Origin: Algoriphagus iocasae | Lineage (GTDB): Bacteria > Bacteroidota > Bacteroidia > Cytophagales > Cyclobacteriaceae | Direction of reading: 5' to 3' | Length of the DNA stretch: 64,000 nucleotides | NCBI RefSeq assembly: GCF_014206875.1 | Contig: NZ_JACIJO010000002.1 | Coordinates: forward strand, 620,001 to 684,000 | In this document: positions 1-7,882 of the stretch, piece by piece | Position numbering within the stretch: the first letter of the stretch is position 1 | Layout: every line of letters starts with the position of its first letter | Made by a program: the position numbers and the translations under genes | Notes under the pieces: model-generated | The model's database searches: none | Seen by the model: only the letters and a program-made list of their open reading frames with translations | Told to the model about the DNA's origin: nothing

Positions 1-26
1 AAGTCTTTGATTGAATACGTGCTCAC
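1..26 (-). CDS. Possible 5' end of a further gene, cut by the left edge
   Basis: A GTG codon at 24-26 overlaps the TGA stop of the crtZ-like gene in a GTGA arrangement, and the frame stays open to the window edge for eight codons. Tight stop/start overlaps are common here, so a third carotenoid gene may begin at this point. The fragment is too short to identify, and this is inference from spacing only. Confidence 0.3.
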
Positions 27-469
27 TTTTCCTCCTCTTTAAAATATTCCCTAGGTACCAAAAACAACCCAAATGAAACTGCATCATCCTTCTTATTGGT
101 TCGATGGTGCGCTTGATGGGCTTTAAATATTCCTCTTAAAAATGCATTCTTTGGTTTCTGAAACCATTTAATCCTACGATGGATCAGAACATCGTGCAAA
201 ATGAAATACAACATTCCGTACAAACTAATCCCTATTCCTATCCAGAATCTGTAATCCAACTCCTCCACTCCCAGTAGAATTAATACAACAGCAATGCTTC
301 CAAAGAGTAAGGAAAAAAGATCATTCAGTTCAAATGCAAATTTACTAGGCTGATGATGTGTCTTATGGATCATCCATAATGGACCATGCATCAGATATTT
401 ATGAATTGCCCATCCTGATAATTCCATCAGCCCAAAACCAATTAAAATAAATCCAATGGCTTTCATCAT
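23..469 (-). CDS. crtZ: Beta-carotene hydroxylase (CrtZ-like, fatty acid hydroxylase superfamily)
   Basis: Integral-membrane di-iron hydroxylase expected to add 3-hydroxyl groups to beta-ionone rings of carotenoids. The 148-aa protein carries the four His clusters of the family: H23/H28 (HKYLMH), H35-H39 (HKTHH), then HDVLIH and HQAHH in the second half, separated by hydrophobic segments. Its length matches bacterial CrtZ. Two consecutive ATG codons open the gene; either may be used. It lies downstream of the CruF-like gene on the same strand with an 86-nt gap, which fits a carotenoid operon running off the left edge. Keto-group enzymes and the desaturase are not in this window, so the final pigment cannot be deduced, although flexixanthin-type carotenoids are known from related genera. 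Confidence 0.9.
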   Translation of the reverse strand: MMKAIGFILIGFGLMELSGWAIHKYLMHGPLWMIHKTHHQPSKFAFELNDLFSLLFGSIAVVLILLGVEELDYRFWIGIGISLYGMLYFILHDVLIHRRIKWFQKPKNAFLRGIFKAHQAHHRTNKKDDAVSFGLFLVPREYFKEEEK

Positions 470-555
470 TTAGTAGAAAACTTAAATCCTGATCTTTTGT
501 TCTAAAATTTTTTTTCGTTTGGCAAATAACTCTTTTTGGCCCAACAATACTATTT

Positions 556-1218
556 CTACACGGTGAAATTCAATACAGCAAAAAAGAGTATCATCGCAAT
601 TAACAGAAAGGGAGCCAGCGGGTTATATTTTTCAAATGTCGCCTTTCTATAAATGAGATGAATTAGAAAAGAAACTCCAAACCAGCCCAAATAGTTTTCG
701 AAAGGAATGATGTCAAATTTCCAATACCACATATCCAAGGAGGTAGCAACTGGCTCCATGACATAATCAAAGGCTGTCATGGCCACTGCTCCCATCAATG
801 CCGCATAATAATCATTTTGAATACTTCGTGAAAAAACCGAGCCAGTCAGATAAACAAGGATAAACCAATTGACCCCAATCACGAGTGGAACTTCCCAAAG
901 CATGGGCCCCAAAGTCGGCCCATAAACGTAATCACCATACAGCAAACCGGTATGGATTCCAATCAATTCCGAGCCGAAACCTATCCAAAATGCCAATGCT
1001 GCGACGATAGGAAAAGCATCTGTCCAGCCTCTATGGAAAGATAAAATCAACACCAAGGTTACTAAAAGCTGGGCCGGAGTAAGGGAAAGAAAAAATGGCC
1101 GATACTCAGGAATACTCAATCCCACAGCTCCTACCAAATACAAAGCCACCACCACGATCTTGGCAATCAACAATCTTTTATTTTGAGCCTCGGGAGGAGT
1201 TTTTGCGACTTTATGCAT
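556..1218 (-). CDS. cruF: Carotenoid biosynthesis protein, DUF422/CruF-like
   Basis: A 220-aa polytopic membrane protein of the DUF422 family, which includes CruF carotenoid 1',2'-hydratases. About seven hydrophobic segments are visible. Family-type conserved patches are the Gly/Tyr-rich stretch at residues 80-100 (GSELIGIHTG then GDYVYG), MEPVA at 154-158, the aromatic WYW at 164-166 and NYLGWF at 175-180. In this lineage the enzyme would hydrate the acyclic end of a monocyclic carotenoid; that substrate is inferred from the neighbouring crtZ. DUF422 also includes proteins related to heterodimeric lycopene cyclases, so a cyclase-like role is the main alternative. Start ATG at 1216-1218. Confidence 0.8.
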   Translation of the reverse strand: MHKVAKTPPEAQNKRLLIAKIVVVALYLVGAVGLSIPEYRPFFLSLTPAQLLVTLVLILSFHRGWTDAFPIVAALAFWIGFGSELIGIHTGLLYGDYVYGPTLGPMLWEVPLVIGVNWFILVYLTGSVFSRSIQNDYYAALMGAVAMTAFDYVMEPVATSLDMWYWKFDIIPFENYLGWFGVSFLIHLIYRKATFEKYNPLAPFLLIAMILFFAVLNFTV

Positions 1219-1329
1219 AATTCGGGGAGCTTTGAGTAGGGTAAATTCAGTTTTTCACGTTGGGATTCCTAACTTTGAAATCTCAAATCTGTTTGCAAAA
1301 AAACGAAAATACCGCTAAAATCTCTCGCT

Positions 1330-1635
1330 ATGATTCTTTACAACATCACATTCACAGTTTCCAATGACGTAGAAGAGGATTTTGTCCAGTGGATGAAGGA
1401 AACTCATATTCCTGATATTTTCGCAACAGGCTTGTTTTTGGAGCATAAATTTTTCCGTTTGCTCAATAGTCCTGATGACAATGCGACGAATTATAGCCTT
1501 CAGTTTTTTGCTGAAAGTACTGCCAAGTTAATCGAGTACGAAAGCCGGTTTGCACATGCCCTTCGATATGAAACCCAGGCTCGCTACGGAGAAAATGCCA
1601 TGGCATTCCGAACCCTGATGGAACTGGTAAAATAA
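1330..1635 (+). CDS. DUF4286 family protein
   Basis: A small soluble 101-aa protein matching the Bacteroidota DUF4286 family. It begins with MILYNITFTV and continues with a VQWMKETHIPDIFATG patch, a pattern that suggests a ferredoxin-like alpha/beta fold related to dimeric monooxygenase-like proteins. No catalytic residues can be assigned and the function is unknown. It is divergent from the carotenoid genes across a 111-nt gap. A TAACTTTG at 1270-1277 fits the Bacteroidota -7 consensus TAnnTTTG and could serve this gene, but I see no matching -33 element. A hairpin with a short T run follows the stop. Confidence 0.75.
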   Translation: MILYNITFTVSNDVEEDFVQWMKETHIPDIFATGLFLEHKFFRLLNSPDDNATNYSLQFFAESTAKLIEYESRFAHALRYETQARYGENAMAFRTLMELVK

Positions 1636-1652
1636 TTTCAGTAAGTAGCTTG

Positions 1653-1671
1653 CCTACCGGAGGTAGGTTTT
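1653..1671 (+). terminator. Weak hairpin with T run after the DUF4286 gene
   Basis: CCTACC (1653-1658) and GGTAGG (1662-1667) pair across a 3-nt loop and are followed by TTTT. It lies 17 nt after the stop at 1635. The stem is short, and the same motif resembles a dispersed Bacteroidota repeat, so termination is only a possibility. Confidence 0.35.
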
Positions 1672-1676
1672 CAATG

Positions 1677-1741
1677 TCAGCCTGAGCACTTGAGAGACGA
1701 GAGTCTCAAAATCGAAGGGTCCTCGACTCCGCTCGGACTGA
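1677..1741. repeat. Dispersed palindromic intergenic element
   Basis: A 65-nt element whose ends are imperfect inverted repeats: TCAGCCTGAGC at 1677-1687 and GCTCGGACTGA at 1731-1741 match at 9 of 11 positions. An inner hairpin GAGAC/GTCTC lies at 1694-1707. Elements with the text TCGAAGG...CTCGACTCCGCTC are widely scattered between genes in many Bacteroidota. I recognise the style but cannot count copies elsewhere in this genome. Confidence 0.6.
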
Positions 1742-1857
1742 CCCGTATATCGTACCATTAAATCAATCTGTCATTGGTAGCACTGGAGCAACAAAAGTCG
1801 AGTATATCCAGGTCAGTTTTATTAGGCAGTACTATTCGAACTATTGAAAACGAATCC

Positions 1858-1922
1858 AAATCCCCCTTGGAGAAGAATCATTTATTGAAAACAAATCGCA
1901 TTCAAAGGGGGTGGGGGGATTT
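1858..1922. repeat. C-run/G-run inverted repeat
   Basis: AAATCCCCC at 1858-1866 is the exact complement of GGGGGATTT at 1914-1922, with a second G run at 1907-1911. The arms enclose about 47 nt without coding potential. Together with the palindromic element it fills most of the 411-nt gap 1636-2046, which has no gene; the rest (1742-1857 and 1923-1975) shows nothing I can name. Confidence 0.55.
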
Positions 1923-1975
1923 ATCAAGAATTCATTGAATATGGTGGAGACTTCTAAAGTGATCAACCAGAGAGC

Positions 1976-2009
1976 TTTGACTTTTTAGATTTATTAACTA
2001 ATTATTTTG
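1976..2009 (+). promoter_or_regulatory. Candidate promoter of the lipoprotein array
   Basis: TTTG at 1976-1979 and TTATTTTG at 2002-2009 resemble the Bacteroidota -33 (TTTG) and -7 (TAnnTTTG) elements. The -7 has one mismatch and the 22-nt spacer is slightly long. It would place the start of transcription about 30 nt before the first array gene. No equally good site was seen inside the array. Confidence 0.35.
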
Positions 2010-2046
2010 CAGTGAATTAACTAAATTCCATTCTAAACTCTTTAGA

Positions 2047-3204
2047 ATGCATAGACTGCTCCTGATTTTTAGTTTGGCTTTATTTTTTTCCTGTGGAGAG
2101 TCAAGAGACTCCAAAACTTCCGGTACCCGTAATATTCTCGAAAATCTCAGCTATTCTATCGACACAGTTGTTGTTGATCCTGGTGATGAGATTATAAATA
2201 TTAAACGTGGAGCCAGATTTTCCACCGTATCACTAGACGCGCAGAAGTACTATTACTATGACTATGATAAGACTTCAATCCATGAAATTGATTTAGAAAC
2301 CCTCAAATTGACAGATACCCACCAATTCTCCAAAGAAGGTCCTAATTCCATCGGTTTTAATCCACCTAAAATTCAGCCATTGAGCGATGAAAGATTTTTA
2401 TTTGTTTCTTCTGGTATCAATGTAGGAACCTTCAATAAGAAAGGTGAAAAGGAGAAAAGTCTAAAATTTAATTTCAGGGAAATAGAAGGACTTGAAGAAG
2501 AAGGTGAGGGTCTAATTACTTACAATGCGCAAATTTCAGAAAATGAAAAATTACTATTTGCATTAACTAGACCTGACATGGTCAGTTCTGATGTTCGATT
2601 GATCATCATAGACCCTGACACCAAAACAGGAAAAAGCATATCACTTCCTGAATTCATTCCAACCTTGAATTTTAAAATAAGACTTCAAACAGAGAAAGAA
2701 GTCTGGGGAGTTGGGGAAGGAGTTAATCTAAAAATATTGAAGGATCAGCTTTTTATATCAAGTACTACTAACTCAGATACCTATATCTATGATTATCATT
2801 CAGACTCATTGCGTTTAGTCGAATTTCCTCATCAGCTAGTCCCCGACAGAAAAATTGCAGAGGTAAAAAACAAAGTAGAGGATAAGGCAGAGTTTTATGC
2901 TGAATGGGCCAAATTCAAGTATCAAATTAGCTTTGCTGAATTTCTATGGGATAAGGAACGGCAGCAATATTTTAGGTTTGCTTATCAACTGATACCGCGT
3001 GATGATCCTAATCTGGAGGATAAATCGGAAGTTTTTCTTTTTGCCTATGACAAAGATTTAAACCTGATAGGTGAGAGTCAATTAGAAAATGTTGAATACA
3101 GATTCCAATCTCCTTTCTTCAAAGACGGCAAACTCTATTCCTATGTCAACGTCGAAGACGAGCTCGGCTTCGCAGTATTCACTTTTGATTTTGAAGAAAA
3201 ATGA
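2047..3204 (+). CDS. DUF4221-like lipoprotein, array copy 1 (type A end)
   Basis: First of 14 paralogous lipoproteins. The 385-aa product has a lipoprotein signal peptide ending FFSC with Cys16 as the lipidation site, so it is probably anchored in a membrane facing the periplasm or cell surface. Family landmarks are SIDTVVVDPGDE at 36-48, KEGPNSIG at 96-103, many short beta-like repeats suggesting a propeller, and the tail FFKDGKLYSYVNVEDELGF. The usual stop is replaced, so the product gains three residues (EEK) and its stop overlaps the next start in ATGA. Its GPNS...PPKI patch is shared only with copy 2, its closest neighbour. The family assignment comes from recall of DUF4221 proteins in related genera. 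The molecular function is unknown. Confidence 0.85.
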   Translation: MHRLLLIFSLALFFSCGESRDSKTSGTRNILENLSYSIDTVVVDPGDEIINIKRGARFSTVSLDAQKYYYYDYDKTSIHEIDLETLKLTDTHQFSKEGPNSIGFNPPKIQPLSDERFLFVSSGINVGTFNKKGEKEKSLKFNFREIEGLEEEGEGLITYNAQISENEKLLFALTRPDMVSSDVRLIIIDPDTKTGKSISLPEFIPTLNFKIRLQTEKEVWGVGEGVNLKILKDQLFISSTTNSDTYIYDYHSDSLRLVEFPHQLVPDRKIAEVKNKVEDKAEFYAEWAKFKYQISFAEFLWDKERQQYFRFAYQLIPRDDPNLEDKSEVFLFAYDKDLNLIGESQLENVEYRFQSPFFKDGKLYSYVNVEDELGFAVFTFDFEEK

Positions 3205-4472
3205 GAATTGTATATCAACTAATCTTTTTATGTATCATTTTCTCATGTCAGAAAAAGGATGAATCTAAGGTTGAGTTGAATGAACCTAAGATTGTCAGAA
3301 ATCCTATAGATACATTAATGAAGGATCCTGAAAAAGAAGATTCAATCATTAGTATAGAGGAAGAGGAAGCTCAAGAAGAAATTCAGAAACCAGAAGATCT
3401 AACCCCAACCAACTATCTAGAATACCTTTCCTTTAAAATTGACACTGTGCTCACTGATTCGAAAGGGACTCTAATTTACCTACCTCAAGGTTTAAATAAT
3501 TCTGATCTATCCCCCAATAAAAAATTCTTATTTGCTTTAAATTCAAAATCAAACAAACTCTACCAGTTTGATTTAGAACGCTTTGAATTGGTGGAATCCT
3601 ACCAATTTGAAAAAGAAGGTCCTAACAGTGTTCCACCTAAAATCTGGAATTTCCAATTGCTAGATGGACAAAAAATCGGCTTTACAGACTACCATATCGC
3701 CGGAATCTATAATTTCCAAACCCAAAAACTGTTTTCCTTTCAGTTTTCAGAAAATGATTTTTCCGATTTAATAGACACACCCACCGAAGCCAAATACGAA
3801 AGACTCCAGTTTAGCGCAGATGGAAAAGAAATTTATTTTCTACACCAGAATATTGAGGGAGAAAAAGTGTATTTGGGAATATTTGATCCCAAAATAAAGA
3901 AAGAAAAGCTGGTGGACTTAGTGGAATTTGAATTCTTGACCCGACTCCGTTTTACCCATAGTGAAGGGATAGCCCATCATATTGCTGATTTCGCAACCCT
4001 TGGACTTAAAATGGAAGCTAATCGGGCCATCATCTATTCAAAAGGTACCAGTAAAGTTTATCTGTATGATCTAGCAAGTGGTTCTTTGACTTTCAAATCT
4101 CCTAAGCATGAACTTGTTCCCAATGATCAGATCCCCCCATTTTCCAATAAATTTTCATCTATTCAAGAAGTCATCGATGCCAGTGAGTCTCTTTTGTTTC
4201 AGATTTCATACCATGACATTCTATATGATGATCAACAAGAGAAATATTTCCGCTTTGGGACGATCATGGAAAAAACCGAAAACCCAAGCCCCAATACCAA
4301 AAAAGAAGTATACCTCTTTGCTTACGATCAAAATTTCAATTTAATCGGAGAGACTCAAATCAAAGAGTTAAACAAAGTACCAGCAAATCCCTTCTTCAAA
4401 GACGGTAAACTCTATTCCTATGTCAATGTCGAAGACGAGCTCGGCTTCGCAGTATTCACTTTTGATTTTTAA
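3201..4472 (+). CDS. DUF4221-like lipoprotein, array copy 2 (longest, acidic insert)
   Basis: The longest paralogue, 423 aa. A signal peptide ends at Cys16 and is followed by about 55 residues rich in Glu, Lys and Pro before the conserved core starts at KIDTVLTD (79-86). Within that linker, IDTLMKDPEKED at 36-47 looks like a degenerate second copy of the IDTV..D motif, suggesting an internal 5' duplication. The glycine motif is altered to GPNSVPP. The tail from 4391 is nearly identical in DNA to those of copies 1, 4 and 5. Start ATG overlaps the previous stop by 4 nt; the next gene follows after the 5-nt spacer AAACC. Function unknown. Confidence 0.85.
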   Translation: MRIVYQLIFLCIIFSCQKKDESKVELNEPKIVRNPIDTLMKDPEKEDSIISIEEEEAQEEIQKPEDLTPTNYLEYLSFKIDTVLTDSKGTLIYLPQGLNNSDLSPNKKFLFALNSKSNKLYQFDLERFELVESYQFEKEGPNSVPPKIWNFQLLDGQKIGFTDYHIAGIYNFQTQKLFSFQFSENDFSDLIDTPTEAKYERLQFSADGKEIYFLHQNIEGEKVYLGIFDPKIKKEKLVDLVEFEFLTRLRFTHSEGIAHHIADFATLGLKMEANRAIIYSKGTSKVYLYDLASGSLTFKSPKHELVPNDQIPPFSNKFSSIQEVIDASESLLFQISYHDILYDDQQEKYFRFGTIMEKTENPSPNTKKEVYLFAYDQNFNLIGETQIKELNKVPANPFFKDGKLYSYVNVEDELGFAVFTFDF

Positions 4473-4477
4473 AAACC

Positions 4478-5596
4478 ATGAAAAAACTACTTCCAATTAT
4501 TCTGCTCAGCATTTGCTTGGCATGTAACAGACCAACTGAAGAATCCAGTCAGGAAGAATTTGAATTTTCTTATAGCAGTGACACTGTGATGGTGGATGCA
4601 GGAGATGACTTCATTTATCTCAGAAGAGCATTGGGAATCGCAGATTTAAGCAAGGACGAAAAACAGCTGTATAATTTCAATTTCGATGCTACAGAACTGG
4701 AAGTAATCGATTTGGAACAAATGAAACTGGTCGACCGGATAAAAATGGAAAAAGAAGGCCCTCTTGGCACAGGTTTTCCTCGATACTTGAGTATCAGTGA
4801 TGATGGAAAATTTTTCTTTGTCGGCTACACAGATATTCGTGAGTTTGATCCCTCTTTGCAAAATCAGGTCCTCTATCAATTCCGAAGTGACAAGACTATT
4901 GGCCTAGAGGAGGGAGAGACGCTAGGTCAGGAATTCCAGATTTCCCAAAATGGCCAATACATTCTGGTTCCATACGGCCCTGAAAACATGGATGAGCCCA
5001 AAACCGGAATAGCGATCCTTACGCTCAATGATATGACAGTCAAAAAAATCCCTATGAATCTGTGGCAAAGGACGCAAGACTATTTGGTAACCCTATACAT
5101 AGATGGAAAATTGCAGTCCAGATCATTTGAACAAGTCGATATATTACCAAGGAAAGAGCAGGTTTTGATCTCCTCTCACAATTTTAACGAAGTATATGTG
5201 CTGGATTTAAAGACAGATTCTATCACTCACAAAACTTACCATTCCAAGATAACCGCTGATACAAAAAAGCTTCCCGCAAAAACTACTCTAGATGCTCCGG
5301 AACAAATGCGGGATGCCTTTACACAAATGAATGAAAATGTGGAATTTGGTGGATTTTATTTCGATGAAGTCAACGAGAAATTCTTTAGATTTTCTAGAGA
5401 GCTAGATCGGAAAATCGGTGATTCAACTGTTTTTAAGGAAGTAGTCACCATTTTTGATAAAGACCTAAACCAAGTACATGAAGAAATCTTCCCCATCAAT
5501 TATTATGGGTTGAAATTTTTTAAAGAGGGAAAACTCTATTCATTTCTTAACATCGATGACGAGCTTGGCTTTGCAGTATTCACTTTTGATTTTTAA
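4478..5596 (+). CDS. DUF4221-like lipoprotein, array copy 3 (chimera: type B body, type A end)
   Basis: A 372-aa lipoprotein with Cys16 (LLSICLAC). The N-terminal region (DTVMVDAGDDFIYL) and the segment FRFSRELDRKIGDSTVFKE match copies 8-11 rather than its neighbours, yet the last codons (DELGFAVFTFDF and stop) are those of copies 1-7. The glycine motif reads GPLGTG instead of GPNGxG. This mixture is best explained by recombination or gene conversion that replaced the 3' end. Spacer to the next start is ATAAA. No catalytic motif is visible. Confidence 0.85.
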   Translation: MKKLLPIILLSICLACNRPTEESSQEEFEFSYSSDTVMVDAGDDFIYLRRALGIADLSKDEKQLYNFNFDATELEVIDLEQMKLVDRIKMEKEGPLGTGFPRYLSISDDGKFFFVGYTDIREFDPSLQNQVLYQFRSDKTIGLEEGETLGQEFQISQNGQYILVPYGPENMDEPKTGIAILTLNDMTVKKIPMNLWQRTQDYLVTLYIDGKLQSRSFEQVDILPRKEQVLISSHNFNEVYVLDLKTDSITHKTYHSKITADTKKLPAKTTLDAPEQMRDAFTQMNENVEFGGFYFDEVNEKFFRFSRELDRKIGDSTVFKEVVTIFDKDLNQVHEEIFPINYYGLKFFKEGKLYSFLNIDDELGFAVFTFDF

Positions 5597-5601
5597 ATAA
5601 A

Positions 5602-6744
5602 ATGAAAAAACTATCCTATTTCTTGTTTCTAGCGCTGTTTTCATGCGGAGGTAATGAAAATTCTGAGTCTTCCAATTCTAATATTCTGGAAGATCTAACC
5701 TTCTCCGTGGATACAGTAATGATAGATCCAGGGGAGGAATTACTCGTTATTTCCAGCGGGTACCAACTGAAAAGCTCCAGCAGTTTTTCAGAGGATAATC
5801 GCTTTCTATACATTTTCAATCACCAAGATCACGTTATTGCCAAAGTGGATCTAAATGAGCTAAAATTGCGTGACTTTTTCAGCTTCGAAAAGGAAGGTCC
5901 CAATGGAACTGGTCCTTATGTTCAAAACCAACAAGTATTACCTGAAGAGCAGTTTTTAATAACAGGGTACCAATTGGCAGGTGTTTTTGAGCGGACAGGC
6001 AACAAGGTTCAGAATTTTAATTTGAACACAGAAGAATTCAGCGGTTTGGATGAAAACACACCCTTTGGGAATCAGTTGATTCTGGCTTCTGGTGCAAATT
6101 GGCTATTTTCCCTGTCTGGCTTATTCAACCAAGGGGGCAAAGACTTGGTCAAGCTCAGCCCTTCAGAAAAGACTGGAAAGCTGATTGACTTATCGGGATT
6201 GGATATTGCCGACAACTATTTCGTGGCATTGCATAGCGATCAGGGAAGTATGTTTTCGGTTCCCCAATTTAACCTTCAAGAAATCAACGGTAAACTCTAC
6301 ATCACTACGGAAGTCACCTCATCCTTGTATCAATATGATTACCAAAATGATTTGCTTCACCTAGTCACTTTTGACCATCAGATTGTCCCACCTGCCAAGA
6401 CTGGAAAATTGAAAAAGGAAGTCACCAGCAGGGACGAGTTTAATGATGAAATGCTAAAGTCTTCCTCCCAAGTTAGTTTTGAGAAATTGCTATGGGATGA
6501 GAAAACGAATCGTTTTTTTCGATTGGGTAGAAAAGTGCTTCTAGATGACCCCAGCGATGCCAACTCATATAGTTTCGAATATTACCTGTTTGTCTACGAT
6601 AAGGAATTAAATCTTCTGGGCGAAAAGTATTTGGATGGAGTCACTGACCAACTTGCTTTCTATTTTCTTAAAGAGGGCAAACTCTGGTCCTACGTCAACG
6701 TCGAAGATGAGCTCGGCTTCGCAGTATTCACTTTTGATTTTTAA
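5602..6744 (+). CDS. DUF4221-like lipoprotein, array copy 4 (type A end)
   Basis: A 380-aa lipoprotein with lipidation Cys15 (ALFSC) followed by a short Asn/Ser/Glu linker. The core opens with DLTFSVDTVMIDPGEE at about 31-46 and has a canonical EKEGPNGTG. The tail reads KLWSYVNVEDELGF, with Trp in place of the Tyr of copies 1, 2 and 7, a change shared with copy 5. Its GPNGTG-Tyr patch resembles copy 7. The spacer to copy 5 is AAACC, the same as between copies 2 and 3. Function not recognised. Confidence 0.85.
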   Translation: MKKLSYFLFLALFSCGGNENSESSNSNILEDLTFSVDTVMIDPGEELLVISSGYQLKSSSSFSEDNRFLYIFNHQDHVIAKVDLNELKLRDFFSFEKEGPNGTGPYVQNQQVLPEEQFLITGYQLAGVFERTGNKVQNFNLNTEEFSGLDENTPFGNQLILASGANWLFSLSGLFNQGGKDLVKLSPSEKTGKLIDLSGLDIADNYFVALHSDQGSMFSVPQFNLQEINGKLYITTEVTSSLYQYDYQNDLLHLVTFDHQIVPPAKTGKLKKEVTSRDEFNDEMLKSSSQVSFEKLLWDEKTNRFFRLGRKVLLDDPSDANSYSFEYYLFVYDKELNLLGEKYLDGVTDQLAFYFLKEGKLWSYVNVEDELGFAVFTFDF

Positions 6745-6749
6745 AAACC

Positions 6750-7877
6750 ATGAAAACAATTTTTTACTCAATAATTACCCTAGTCCTTTTTTCCTGTCAC
6801 GAAAAAACAAAAACAGCAAACATGCTGGAAGGCTTGAAATTGACGGTTGACACAGTCATGGTAGACCCAGGAGATTCTTTTTTTAATTTAAAATATGGGT
6901 TAGACCTTTCTGATATTTCCGAAAGCGGTAAGATTCTCATTTTTATGGAGAGGGATAATAAAAATTTATACCAAATTGATCTGGAGACATTAAAAATACT
7001 TAGCAAAACTCAGTTCGAAACTGAAGGCCCAAACGGTATTGGTCCATTTGTAACAACAATGTCGCGAGTATTTGATGATAATCTATACTTCGGCACCTAT
7101 AAATATGGAGGCATATTCAATCCTGAGGGAATTAAAATTGATCCTAAAACAATACAAACTGATCAAATCAAAGGTAAAAATGGAGAGTCAGAAATGAGTT
7201 TTCACTATTCTCCAGTGCTATCTAATAATGGGAAATTTGCTTATTCCCTTCCCAGAAATGAAGATAAGGACACATTTAGCTTTTCTTGGTTTGATTTTGA
7301 AACTAACCAAGGTGAAGTTACTGCTTTAACGAAGTTTGACTCTCTTACGCAATTTACAATCCAAGTAATTGGCGGAAGTAGAAAATTTAAATTAATGGAA
7401 TCCGCTTTTGTCCAAGCCTATGGCGAAAATGTGGTCATTAGAACTCCAGGCTATAGTGATATCTACCTCTTCAATAGCGGTACAAAGCATTTATCGCATA
7501 AAGCTTTTCCTCACCAAATTGTACCCACCCGAAGAGATCATAATTTCAACGGAAAAATTGAATCAATGCAAGAAATTAGTCTAGCCCGCGCCAGACTTTT
7601 TGAAGATATTCTTTTTGAAGAGTTCTTATTTGACGATGAGAGCAAATATTTTTTTCGATTCGGGGCTAGGAAAAAACCCAAACTAGAAAACTCTAAATCC
7701 GAAGAGAGTGAAGTATTTCTATTTATCTACGATGAAGATTTTAATCTCTTGGGAGAAACAAAAATAGATGATTTAAAAAAAGTACCGGAATACCCTTTCT
7801 TCAAAGACGGCAAACTCTGGTCCTATGTCAATGTAGAGGACGAGCTCGGCTTTGCAGTATTCACTTTTGATTTTTAA
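6750..7877 (+). CDS. DUF4221-like lipoprotein, array copy 5 (type A end)
   Basis: A 375-aa lipoprotein with Cys16 (LVLFSC) and a very short linker before LKLTVDTVMVDPGD. The glycine motif is ETEGPNGIG. The segment before the end (DLKKVPEYPFFKDGKLWSY) is close to that of copy 2 (ELNKVPANPFFKDGKLYSY), so the shared 3' block extends further upstream between these two. The body is more A+T- and Lys-rich than its neighbours. Spacer to copy 6 is ATAAA. Confidence 0.85.
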   Translation: MKTIFYSIITLVLFSCHEKTKTANMLEGLKLTVDTVMVDPGDSFFNLKYGLDLSDISESGKILIFMERDNKNLYQIDLETLKILSKTQFETEGPNGIGPFVTTMSRVFDDNLYFGTYKYGGIFNPEGIKIDPKTIQTDQIKGKNGESEMSFHYSPVLSNNGKFAYSLPRNEDKDTFSFSWFDFETNQGEVTALTKFDSLTQFTIQVIGGSRKFKLMESAFVQAYGENVVIRTPGYSDIYLFNSGTKHLSHKAFPHQIVPTRRDHNFNGKIESMQEISLARARLFEDILFEEFLFDDESKYFFRFGARKKPKLENSKSEESEVFLFIYDEDFNLLGETKIDDLKKVPEYPFFKDGKLWSYVNVEDELGFAVFTFDF

Positions 7878-7882
7878 ATAAA

